A DNA stretch of 5,993 nt, from contig JBPCSL010000066.1 in assembly GCA_051007175.1 (NCBI GenBank), positions 1-5,993 of the forward strand, written 5' to 3'. Position 1 is the stretch's first letter. Each line of letters begins with the position of its first letter. Made by a program: the position numbers and the translations under genes. The notes beneath the pieces were generated by a model. That model was not told the DNA's origin, made no database searches, and saw only the letters and a list, made by a program, of their open reading frames with translations. Below are positions 1 through 5,838 of the stretch, piece by piece. This DNA is from Mxb001 sp051007175 (lineage in GTDB: Bacteria; Actinomycetota; Actinomycetes; S36-B12).

Positions 1-220
1 CGATCAGGAGGAGGGCAAGCCCTCCCATCATGAGGACGACGCCGAGGACCTCCATGACATCGAGGGGCCAACTCAGCGAACTGCGCCAGGGCACCAGCAC
101 CAGCGCGACGAGAAGGAGCGCTTGAACGCCGACCAGGATCCAGCCGACACGGGTGGCATCCAGACCTCGCTCGGGGGTCGCCTCGTCCCCAGGCGCTGTC
201 ACACCTCGGTCGCTGGACAC
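1..220 (-). CDS. Membrane protein N-terminus (partial), possibly isoprenylcysteine methyltransferase-like
   Basis: The frame is open from a GTG at 220-218 to the window edge (73 codons), so the C-terminus is missing. An in-frame TGA about 60 nt upstream, with no ATG, GTG or TTG between, makes this GTG the first usable start. About 26 hydrophilic residues come first, then a hydrophobic segment (WILVGVQALLLVALVLVPW, about residues 27-45), a short loop, and a second segment (VMEVLGVVLMMGGLALLLI) running off the edge. Two closely spaced N-terminal helices with this loop resemble the start of bacterial isoprenylcysteine carboxyl methyltransferase or phospholipid methyltransferase family proteins, but the diagnostic C-terminal SAM-binding part lies outside, so that is a guess from topology. 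It is the last minus-strand gene, 88 nt after the apyrase stop, and may belong to that operon or have its own promoter. Confidence 0.55.
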   Translation of the reverse strand, partial: MSSDRGVTAPGDEATPERGLDATRVGWILVGVQALLLVALVLVPWRSSLSWPLDVMEVLGVVLMMGGLALLLI

Positions 221-226
221 GGCGCC

Positions 227-232
227 AGTATC
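227..232 (-). promoter_or_regulatory. Possible -10 hexamer for the membrane-protein gene
   Basis: On the minus strand GATACT (4 of 6 matches to TATAAT) ends 6 nt before the GTG at 220. This spacing would put the transcription start on the start codon, giving a leaderless mRNA. No convincing -35 lies 17-18 bp upstream. A G-run (GGGGGG) about 11 nt before the GTG partly overlaps the hexamer and could instead serve as a weak ribosome binding site. The call rests mainly on the same geometry recurring at other genes here. Confidence 0.25.
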
Positions 233-308
233 CCCCCGCGGTCGGACATCCCCGGGAGCATCGTGGGCAATCCCCCGTCAGATCCCAGGATTGACACGGG
301 ACTGAGAC

Positions 309-1565
309 CTAGGGATGCAGGCGGGCGGTGGCGAATCCCGCGGGCCACGAGGGCGCCCGCCCGTAGGTGTCCGACCGAGACGAGAATCGCCGTGGATCCA
401 CGCCCACTCCATGACGGCCGAAGAGGAAGGACGAGAGGTAGCTGCTGGTGGAGCACACGGTCTCGGCAAAGGGCGACGGCGTCGAGTAGAGCGCCTGCAC
501 CCGGGGCCAGGCATCGGCTCCAGGGCAGGTGGCGTGGACGGCCTCGTCCAGGGCCGCCCGCTCGTCATCGCTTGTATCGATCTTGAGGTCCTGAAAGACG
601 GCGCCAATGGCACCGAGCCCAACAAATGTCGAAGCCTGGAATCCGGAAAGGGTGCGTAGCTCCGACGGAGCGACGGGCTTCCCGGTGTCCATAGTGGCGA
701 TCGTGCGTCCGTAGGCAGCCACGCAGTGTCTCTGGTGGTACGTCGCCGTATCCGACTTGACGGGAAACTCGGTGGTCGCGAGGTAGTTCTCGGGATCCTT
801 GCCTGACGCGTTGTTGGGGAAGCAGAACGCCGCTCCCTCTGTGCGCTGCTGGAGACTGTCCCGGGCCATGTTGCTCCCCAGCCCGAGGTAGCTGACGGCG
901 TTGACGTGGATGACCTGGCCCTGGATCACCACGCGAGCGGCCAAGGGGCTGCCGCTCGTCAGTGACCGGAAGGCCACCTGCGCTGAGGCTCCCCCCACCT
1001 CGACGGTGCCGATACTGCCGACCTTCCTGTCGAGGGTGCCGGCCAGCGCGTTGGCGTCCAACCACGCAAACGTCGCTTCCTTCACCTCCGGGAGGATGCG
1101 ATTGGCCAGGACCGGGTGGCCGGAGGCATCGAGCGTCGCCTCGGTGCTCGCGAAAATCGCGTCGACCCCCGCGGGATCCTTCAGCCGTAGTGCGCGCATG
1201 CCCGCAGTGGCAAGGAGGGCAACGGGCACGTCACTGACGGAGACGCCATCAGTGGCAAGCCGGGCGTCGAGTTGCCCGAGGAGTGGCGAGATCGCATCGG
1301 GGCCGGCGGACGCCGGAGAGCTCGCAAAGGAACTGAGGCCGGCGGTGCCGGGTGAGGACTTCATGACGAAGCTCGCGGCGAGAGTGTCGGGGGTGCTCGC
1401 GTAGAGGAGCAGACGCGTGCCGCTGCTGCCCGCGTCGATGACGGCGATGTACGACGGTGCATCCGCCCTGGGGGCGCCTGATCCTGTCGGCGCTGCGAGT
1501 GCTGTCCCGCTGGAGGCAAGCAGCGTGCCGGCAAGGAGGGCGATCACGAGGCGTCGGGGGCGCAT
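309..1565 (-). CDS. Secreted GDA1/CD39-family nucleoside phosphatase (apyrase)
   Basis: This 418-aa protein likely hydrolyses nucleoside tri- and/or diphosphates outside the membrane. Apyrase conserved regions appear in order: ACR1 DAGSSGTR (44-51, phosphate binding), ACR2 ATAGMR (119-124), ACR3 around E163 and FAWLDANALAG (166-176; E163 matches the family's catalytic glutamate), and ACR4 EVGGASAQVAF (189-199). A C-terminal block with C371, Y376 and a following G-x-G matches the conserved apyrase tail. Four cysteines (248, 281, 347, 371) could form two disulfides, fitting an exported enzyme. An Arg-rich start, a hydrophobic stretch and an ALA-type site near residue 24 make a signal peptide with no lipobox. 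I chose ATG 1565 over GTG 1589 because it gives a normal signal peptide; there is no clear Shine-Dalgarno. The gene starts 41 nt after the aldo/keto reductase stop. Family assignment is firm; substrate preference is unknown. Confidence 0.93.
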   Translation of the reverse strand: MRPRRLVIALLAGTLLASSGTALAAPTGSGAPRADAPSYIAVIDAGSSGTRLLLYASTPDTLAASFVMKSSPGTAGLSSFASSPASAGPDAISPLLGQLDARLATDGVSVSDVPVALLATAGMRALRLKDPAGVDAIFASTEATLDASGHPVLANRILPEVKEATFAWLDANALAGTLDRKVGSIGTVEVGGASAQVAFRSLTSGSPLAARVVIQGQVIHVNAVSYLGLGSNMARDSLQQRTEGAAFCFPNNASGKDPENYLATTEFPVKSDTATYHQRHCVAAYGRTIATMDTGKPVAPSELRTLSGFQASTFVGLGAIGAVFQDLKIDTSDDERAALDEAVHATCPGADAWPRVQALYSTPSPFAETVCSTSSYLSSFLFGRHGVGVDPRRFSSRSDTYGRAPSWPAGFATARLHP

Positions 1566-1573
1566 GGCTCGTA

Positions 1574-1579
1574 AGGGTA
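1574..1579 (-). promoter_or_regulatory. Possible -10 hexamer for the apyrase gene
   Basis: TACCCT on the minus strand fits the actinobacterial TANNNT pattern and ends 8 nt before the apyrase ATG at 1565, with no Shine-Dalgarno between. It lies in the 41-nt gap after the aldo/keto reductase. No good -35 is visible, so it would be an internal start inside an otherwise read-through operon. The same hexamer serves as the proposed -10 of the tRNA gene. Confidence 0.3.
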
Positions 1580-1606
1580 CGCGACGCACGCGAGGGCCTA
1601 GGCGGA

Positions 1607-2545
1607 CTACGTGGGTGCTGAGGCGCGATCAAGGAGCGCGAGATCGTCTGCGCTCAGACTCAGACACACGGAGTCGAGGACCTCGGCAAGCTGCGCCAGG
1701 CTCGTGGCACTCGCGATCGGTGCCGCGACGGTCGGCTGGTGCATGAGCCATGCGAGAGCGACCTCGGCGTTGGAGACATCGTGCAGGGCGGCGACCGCGT
1801 CGACGGCGGCGAGGATCTCCCAGGCTTGCTGGCTCAGGTACGCCGACACCCGTCCCGCCCGGGGCACCTCGCCGATGGTGGCCGACCGGTACTTGCCCGT
1901 GAGGAATCCGGCGCCGAGGGCGAAGTAGGGCAGGCACGAGATGTGCTCGCGCTCGCACAGGTCGCGCACGCGGCCTTCGTACTCATCGCGCACGAGCAAG
2001 TTGTAGTGCGGCTGCAGGGCGACGAAGCGCGGCACTCCGAGGGCGTCTGCCACGGCGAGGGCCTCCTCGAGCCGGTCCGCGGAGTAGTTAGAGGCGGCGA
2101 CGTAGCGCACCTTCCCCTCGGCGATCAGCTCTCCCAGCGCGCCGAGAGTCTCCTCGAGCGGGGTGTCCTCGTCGTCGGCGTGGCAGTAGTAGAGGTCGAT
2201 GTAGTCGGTGCGCAGTCGCCGTAGCGACTCCTCGCATCCGGTGCGGATGGTGTCGCGACGCAGGCCCAGCAGGTCGGGCTTCTTGCCGACCTTCGTGGCG
2301 ACCACCATCTGCCCGCGATTGCCGCGTGCCTGCATCCAGGCCCCGATGATTTCCTCGGACTCGCCACCGGCATGGTCCGGGACCCACGAAGAGTAGGCAT
2401 CCGCGGTGTCGATGAAGTTGCCGCGCGCATGCGCGTACGCATCGAGGATGTCGAACGACGTCTCGCGGTCAGCGGTCCAGCCGAAGACATTGCCACCGAG
2501 GCACAGGGGGAAGACCTCGAGGTCGGAGGTGCCGATGCGGTTCAC
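1607..2545 (-). CDS. Aldo/keto reductase (NADPH-dependent oxidoreductase)
   Basis: This 312-aa cytoplasmic enzyme has the usual length for the family and should reduce a carbonyl substrate with NADPH on a TIM barrel. The catalytic tetrad is intact: D46 and Y51 in NFIDTADAYS, K85 in VVATKVGKK, and H122 in YIDLYYCHAD. Other landmarks are the N-terminal RIGTSDLEVFPLCLGG strand, ASNYS (151-155), LQPHYNLL (177-184), and the C-terminal PIASATSLAQLAEVL cofactor segment. The frame continues upstream for 164 codons, but that stretch is antisense-free shadow of the upstream gene and does not look like a reductase; the family's N-terminus begins at GTG 2545. This GTG overlaps the upstream TGA as GTGA, indicating translational coupling. 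The physiological substrate cannot be read from sequence, and pairing with exported proteins does not reveal it. Confidence 0.95.
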   Translation of the reverse strand: MNRIGTSDLEVFPLCLGGNVFGWTADRETSFDILDAYAHARGNFIDTADAYSSWVPDHAGGESEEIIGAWMQARGNRGQMVVATKVGKKPDLLGLRRDTIRTGCEESLRRLRTDYIDLYYCHADDEDTPLEETLGALGELIAEGKVRYVAASNYSADRLEEALAVADALGVPRFVALQPHYNLLVRDEYEGRVRDLCEREHISCLPYFALGAGFLTGKYRSATIGEVPRAGRVSAYLSQQAWEILAAVDAVAALHDVSNAEVALAWLMHQPTVAAPIASATSLAQLAEVLDSVCLSLSADDLALLDRASAPT

Positions 2546-3243
2546 GAGCCGAAAGCCTTCTTCCACGCATTGCCCAAGGTGACGGTCAGCTTCTTGGCCG
2601 AGCTGATCTGCGCGTCGGTGTTGGGAGGAGTGCCGTCGCCGACCGAGTAGAGGAGCACCTGCTGGATGGACGTGCCGATGAGGCGGTACGTGACGAAGGA
2701 GCTCTGCGAGTAGGTGTCCGCGGGCTGCTGCCCACTGCTCTCCGTGCGGACCCAGAACCATTTCTCCTTGCCGAGGGTCTCCTCCCCCGTGGTGGTGGTG
2801 ACGGTGACGGTGTCGCCGTTGATCGTGAACAGGAAGGTCCCGGTGCAGAGCGCGGACTTCTCCCGGTAGGTCGCCCACGCTGTGGCTGCCTCGGCCACGG
2901 TGGGGAACACTATGACGGCCTGCCCGCCTGTGCGCATCGCTAGTCCTGCAGACATGTAGGTGGTCGTGTAGATCAGGCGCGACACGGGGACATTGACGGA
3001 CTCGCCTGCCGGGGTGGTGCACATCGGCTGCGGCCATGTGACCGGGTCTGTGCGGGTCGTGGACTTCGAGAACGACCGCACCGCGTCGGCCCCGAACCCA
3101 AGGGTGGTGGCTTGCGCGTCGCTCATCATGACGCGATCGGCCGTCGTGGGGTCAATGGGCTTGGCCTGTGCCACGGACGCGGTCGCGAGCCCGAAGGCGA
3201 GGGCGGACAGGGTGACGGTGGCGCGCATCAGGAGTCGGGGCAT
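2542..3243 (-). CDS. Exported protein, PknH-like sensor domain (inferred)
   Basis: A 233-aa protein with an N-terminal signal peptide: Arg at 3 and 7, a hydrophobic core (TLSALAFGLATAS) and an AQA site near residue 27. There is no lipobox, so it is probably released or cell-wall associated. The mature part has two cysteines (C75, C133), a FPTVAEAATAWATYREKSALC helix region (113-133), then alternating strands with GDTVTVTTTT and a late TYRLIGTSIQQVLLYS strand pair before a C-terminal helix. This order resembles the extracytoplasmic sensor domain of mycobacterial PknH and related LpqN/LppH-like lipoproteins, a resemblance from memory, not a search. ATG 3243 is preferred: the longer frame to 3366 would run into the tRNA gene, and ATG 3228 gives a shorter n-region. 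It heads the minus-strand operon and overlaps the reductase start by 4 nt. Function is unknown. Confidence 0.8.
   Translation of the reverse strand: MPRLLMRATVTLSALAFGLATASVAQAKPIDPTTADRVMMSDAQATTLGFGADAVRSFSKSTTRTDPVTWPQPMCTTPAGESVNVPVSRLIYTTTYMSAGLAMRTGGQAVIVFPTVAEAATAWATYREKSALCTGTFLFTINGDTVTVTTTTGEETLGKEKWFWVRTESSGQQPADTYSQSSFVTYRLIGTSIQQVLLYSVGDGTPPNTDAQISSAKKLTVTLGNAWKKAFGS
2556..2564 (-). promoter_or_regulatory. Ribosome binding site supporting the GTG start of the aldo/keto reductase
   Basis: GGAAGAAGG on the minus strand lies 10 nt before GTG 2545, inside the end of the upstream gene. It is the best Shine-Dalgarno-like sequence on this strand and, with the GTGA overlap, settles the start of the reductase. 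Confidence 0.5.
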
Positions 3244-3249
3244 GCGCGG

Positions 3250-3255
3250 AGAGTA
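3250..3255 (-). promoter_or_regulatory. Candidate -10 box of the minus-strand operon (leaderless)
   Basis: TACTCT on the minus strand fits TANNNT and ends 6 nt before ATG 3243, which places the transcription start on the A of the start codon. There is no Shine-Dalgarno before this ATG. The -35 region, 17-18 bp further up, is GC-rich and unconvincing. The promoter would be back to back with the tRNA promoter. Confidence 0.4.
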
Positions 3256-3282
3256 CGCCGTCCCGCGCCCCAGGAGGCGCCC

Positions 3283-3311
3283 TTGGGGCAGTGGCCTTCG
3301 GGCTGTACCCT
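3283..3311 (+). promoter_or_regulatory. Promoter of the tRNA-Leu gene
   Basis: TTGGGG (3283-3288) and TACCCT (3306-3311) are separated by exactly 17 nt, the ideal housekeeping sigma spacing. The predicted start near 3318 would leave a short 5' leader of about 19 nt before the mature tRNA, normal for a transcript trimmed by RNase P. Confidence 0.55.
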
Positions 3312-3336
3312 CGTAGGGCCCTGGTGACAGGGCGAC

Positions 3337-3420
3337 GCGCGAGTGGCGGAATAGGCAGACGCGCACGGTTCAGGTCCGTGTGCCCGAAAGGGTGTGGGGG
3401 TTCAACTCCCCCCTCGCGCA
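3337..3420 (+). tRNA. tRNA-Leu (anticodon CAG)
   Basis: The cloverleaf is complete. The acceptor stem pairs GCGCGAG (3337-3343) with CTCGCGC (3413-3419), with discriminator A at 3420, as required for leucine. The anticodon stem CACGG/CCGTG (3364-3368, 3376-3380) encloses loop TTCAGGT, giving anticodon CAG at 3371-3373, which reads CUG codons. A long variable arm (3381-3395) with a GCCC-GAAA-GGGT hairpin marks it as class II. The T arm is GGGGG-TTCAACT-CCCCC (3396-3412). The bases after the discriminator are CCCA, not CCA, so the CCA tail appears to be added after transcription. It stands alone between divergent operons. Confidence 0.97.
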
Positions 3421-3424
3421 CCCA

Positions 3425-3442
3425 GGGGTATTTGTGTATCCC
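3425..3442 (+). terminator. Weak hairpin just after the tRNA
   Basis: GGGGTA and TATCCC can form a 6-bp stem (one G-U pair) around loop TTTGTG, starting five nt after the tRNA. No T-tract follows, so this is at best a weak terminator or a 3'-end processing signal. The next stretch to about 3530 holds no gene I can support. Confidence 0.25.
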
Positions 3443-3530
3443 GGTGAATCTATGTGCATAACTCAGGGTCAGGCCGCCAGCGTGTGCGAAAGACCTTGAT
3501 GCAAGGGCGGCGCACCCTCACCATAGGCCT

Positions 3531-3551
3531 TCAGCAAACGGGAAGGTTGCG
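3531..3551 (+). promoter_or_regulatory. Candidate response-regulator operator and -35 region upstream of the two-component operon
   Basis: TCAGCAAACGGGAAG (3531-3545) is identical to 5780-5794 before the exported-protein gene. The element GGTTGCG (3545-3551) follows directly and lies 34 nt before the GTG at 3579, the same distance as its twin has to the ATG at 5839. A box overlapping the -35 region is typical for activation by OmpR/PhoB-family regulators, so autoregulation is inferred. The -10 is unclear: AAGACT ends 6 nt before the GTG but matches the consensus at only 3 positions. Confidence 0.6.
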
Positions 3552-3578
3552 CTCTAGCCCGGATGCAAGACTCCTCAC

Positions 3579-4328
3579 GTGACAGCTTCGCGTGATCACG
3601 GCACGGCCCGGGTGCCCTCGGGTACTCAGCTTGGCTCCGCCTGGCGCGCTCGCATCCTCGTTGTCGACGACGAGCCGGCCCTTGCCGAGCTCATCGACCA
3701 CACGCTGCGCGTCGCCGGATTCGGCTCCGTCACTGCTGGCTCGCGGCAGGAGGCGCTCACACTGGCCCGGGAGCACTCCCCCGAACTCGCGCTCCTGGAC
3801 GTCATGCTTCCCGACGGATCTGGGTTCGAGCTTTGCCGTCAGCTCCGCGCTCTCCTCCCCACCATGGCGGTCATCTTCATCACTGCGAAGGACTCTCTTG
3901 CCGACAAGCTGACCGGCCTCAACCTCGGCGGTGACGACTACATCACCAAACCCTTCGCTGTTACCGAGGTGGTGGCCCGCGTCAACGCCGTGCTGCGCCG
4001 GCTGGGCGCACCAGGAGACACCTCCCCCAGTCGGATCGGCCTCGGCGACCTTGTGCTTGACGACGACAGTCACGTCGTCAAGCGCGGAGATCGCGAACTC
4101 GAGCTCTCGCCAACCGAGTTTCGTCTCCTTCGCTTCCTCCTCGAAAACGCCGGGAGAGTGATGTCGAAACAGCAGATCCTCGCGCACGTATGGAATTACG
4201 ACTTCCCTGGAGACCCAGGAGTAGTCGAGAAGTTCGTCAGCCAACTGCGCAAGAAACTTGACGACGGTGAACCCGCGCTACTCCACACCGTGCGCGGCTT
4301 CGGCTACGTAATGCGTCAAGGCGCATGA
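3579..4328 (+). CDS. OmpR/PhoB-family response regulator, PhoP-like
   Basis: A 249-aa cytoplasmic DNA-binding regulator that should be phosphorylated by the kinase encoded next. The receiver domain (about 25-140) has the acidic pair D30-D31, phosphoacceptor D74 in LLDVMLPDGSGF, T102 in ITAKDS, the switch residue Y121 and K124 in DDYITKPF. A short linker leads to a winged-helix effector domain (about 153-246), with SPTEFRLLRFLLENAG, a recognition helix around VVEKFVSQLRKKL, and HTVRGFGYVMR at the end. The text resembles mycobacterial PhoP, notably TAKDS, LGGDDY, VWNYDF and GDPGVVE, but orthology is not claimed. About 24 residues precede the receiver, longer than usual; GTG 3579 lacks a Shine-Dalgarno, and a later GTG at 3612 is a possible alternative. 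The stop overlaps the kinase ATG as ATGA. Confidence 0.95.
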   Translation: MTASRDHGTARVPSGTQLGSAWRARILVVDDEPALAELIDHTLRVAGFGSVTAGSRQEALTLAREHSPELALLDVMLPDGSGFELCRQLRALLPTMAVIFITAKDSLADKLTGLNLGGDDYITKPFAVTEVVARVNAVLRRLGAPGDTSPSRIGLGDLVLDDDSHVVKRGDRELELSPTEFRLLRFLLENAGRVMSKQQILAHVWNYDFPGDPGVVEKFVSQLRKKLDDGEPALLHTVRGFGYVMRQGA

Positions 4329-5773
4329 GACTCCGGCCGCTGGCCAGCCTCCGAGGCCGCCTGGGAGTGGGCGTCATCGCCATCTTGATTTTCGGCGTGG
4401 TGAGCGCTGATCTCGCGACTTATGCCGTGGCCAAGGGTCTCTACGAGCGACGGATCACCGAAAGCATTGAGATCGTGACGAATCGGATCATCTCATCTGA
4501 AAGTGGGTCTGGCGGCGGTCTCTTCCACTCCGACTCGCAGAGCATCGTGCTCACCGATCCCTACGTCGCCTTGTACTCCGTCGAGGGGACATTGATCTCC
4601 GAGCGCATTCCGAACCTCCCCGACGGTCAGGTGGCCCCCATGATTCCGCCGCCCTCAGAACTGGGAGTCGGCTCCACCACGGTCGAAACCCCCGGGCAGT
4701 CGAATGGGATCGTCGTTCGTGCTCGAACGCTCGCTCCCGATGAGCAGTTCACCTTCACGACCGATGGAGTGACCACCACCGTCGGTGCACTCGTCGTGGG
4801 CCTGACCAGCTCGCGCGCCACGGAAACCCTTCGCACCCTCGTCGCCGCTCAGGTCGTCGTGGGAATCATCATCCTGCTGATCGCCATATTCGGTGTCGTC
4901 ATCCTGCTCCGCGTCGGACTACGACCCCTGGTCCGCGTGGCCCGCACGGCCGAGGAGATCAGCGGTGGCGATCTGAGTCGCCGCATCCCCGTGAACGATG
5001 CGACAACTGAGATCGGTGCGGTGTCGATTGCGTTGAATGATGCCTTCGACAAAGTCGAGCAGAGCGAAGATCTCATGCGCGCCTTCGTTGCCGATGCTTC
5101 CCATGAACTCCGCACACCCTTGGCCACCATCCGCGGCTGGGCGGACCTCTACCTCAGCAACGGCATCCGAGAGTGGAGCGAGGTCGACACTGCGATGACC
5201 CGGATCCGCACGGAATCCGATCGGCTCACTGCCCTGGTCGAGCAGCTCCTCACGCTCGCGCGCCTCGACGCGGAGCCACATCGAGTCGCGCAGCGCGTGA
5301 ATGTCGATTCCCTGGTGACCGAGGTCATTGCACTGCTCGCCATCCAGCGACCCGACCACTCCATCGACTACCGAATCTCACAGGAAGCCTGCGAACTGCC
5401 GGAGCCCATGAGCGACCCCCAACTCCTCCGGCAGATTCTCATCAACGTCCTCTCCAATGCCCTGAGGCACACTCCCGCGAGCACGACGGTCGCTGTCGAT
5501 GTCGATACGGAGCCCGATGGCGCCCATGTCCGGATCACGGTGCACGATGACGGTCCGGGCATGACCGCTGAGCAGCTCGCCCGGGCCTACGACCGCTTCT
5601 GGCGGGCAGAGCAGGGGCGCGGGCCGACGGGCGGGACCGGGCTGGGCCTTTCCATCGTCCGCAGCTCGGTGCTTGCCCTTGGCGGCACGATCGACCTCGA
5701 ATCCCAGATTGGTCAGGGCGTGACGGTCACCATTCGGATTCCCTCGGGGCGCCCGGTGACGATGCGAGTCTGA
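4325..5773 (+). CDS. Sensor histidine kinase with periplasmic-type sensor and HAMP domain
   Basis: A 482-aa membrane kinase, the partner of the preceding regulator. TM1 spans about 13-35, an extracytoplasmic region about 36-171, and TM2 about 173-197, followed by HAMP (198-250, with RPLVRVARTAEEISGGDLSRR). The dimerization domain carries phosphoacceptor H260 in FVADASHELRTPL. The ATPase domain has the N box (N374, N378 in ILINVLSNALRHTP), G1 DDGPGM (408-413), F box YDRFWRAE (422-429) and G2 GGTGLGLSIV (436-445). All catalytic motifs are intact. The roughly 135-residue sensor region has no cysteine and no family I recognise; it starts with a Ser/Gly-rich patch (57-65). The ATG overlaps the regulator's TGA by 4 nt and has AAGG 4 nt upstream, so translation is coupled. 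The stimulus is unknown, but an exported protein encoded just downstream makes an envelope signal plausible. Confidence 0.96.
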   Translation: MRLRPLASLRGRLGVGVIAILIFGVVSADLATYAVAKGLYERRITESIEIVTNRIISSESGSGGGLFHSDSQSIVLTDPYVALYSVEGTLISERIPNLPDGQVAPMIPPPSELGVGSTTVETPGQSNGIVVRARTLAPDEQFTFTTDGVTTTVGALVVGLTSSRATETLRTLVAAQVVVGIIILLIAIFGVVILLRVGLRPLVRVARTAEEISGGDLSRRIPVNDATTEIGAVSIALNDAFDKVEQSEDLMRAFVADASHELRTPLATIRGWADLYLSNGIREWSEVDTAMTRIRTESDRLTALVEQLLTLARLDAEPHRVAQRVNVDSLVTEVIALLAIQRPDHSIDYRISQEACELPEPMSDPQLLRQILINVLSNALRHTPASTTVAVDVDTEPDGAHVRITVHDDGPGMTAEQLARAYDRFWRAEQGRGPTGGTGLGLSIVRSSVLALGGTIDLESQIGQGVTVTIRIPSGRPVTMRV

Positions 5774-5779
5774 CGATCC

Positions 5780-5822
5780 TCAGCAAACGGGAAGCCTGAC
5801 GGGAGGTTGCGGTAAGGCTGAC
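5780..5822 (+). promoter_or_regulatory. Candidate response-regulator operator upstream of the exported-protein gene
   Basis: The 15-mer TCAGCAAACGGGAAG (5780-5794) starts 7 nt after the kinase stop and repeats the sequence at 3531-3545. An extra ACGGGA unit follows 12 nt after the first (5787-5792 and 5799-5804), leading into GGTTGCG (5805-5811), which lies 34 nt before the ATG. A second direct repeat, AAGCCTGAC (5792-5800) and AAGGCTGAC (5814-5822), is spaced 22 bp, two helical turns. Repeats with helical spacing are what a dimer of an OmpR/PhoB-type regulator binds. TCTGAT, ending 6 nt before ATG 5839, is a possible -10 (4 of 6 matches). Binding is inferred. Confidence 0.6.
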
Positions 5823-5838
5823 CCCGTCTGATGGCGTT

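Noticed and set aside
122..586. 154-aa plus-strand frame at the left edge
   Set aside because: Arg/Pro-rich low-complexity translation, opposite to the apyrase C-terminus and the membrane-protein start; no start signals.
901..1404. 167-aa plus-strand frame inside the apyrase gene
   Set aside because: It is the antisense shadow of a gene with clear apyrase motifs and has no domain signal.
2546..3037. N-terminal extension of the aldo/keto reductase (frame open to 3037)
   Set aside because: It overlaps the exported protein in another frame, is rich in His/Arg as shadow frames of GC-rich genes are, and the reductase fold begins right at GTG 2545.
3244..3366. N-terminal extension of the exported protein to ATG 3366
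   Set aside because: It would run into the tRNA gene and hide the signal peptide; ATG 3243 gives a normal one.
3451..3460. TATG-TG-CATA inverted repeat with a CATAAC hexamer as a possible promoter upstream of the regulator
   Set aside because: Short, with no suitable -35 at 16-18 bp, and about 120 nt from the gene; the shared box and GGTTGCG explain the promoter better.
3531..4244. 237-aa minus-strand frame antisense to the response regulator
   Set aside because: No recognisable motif; the opposite strand carries complete receiver and winged-helix domains.
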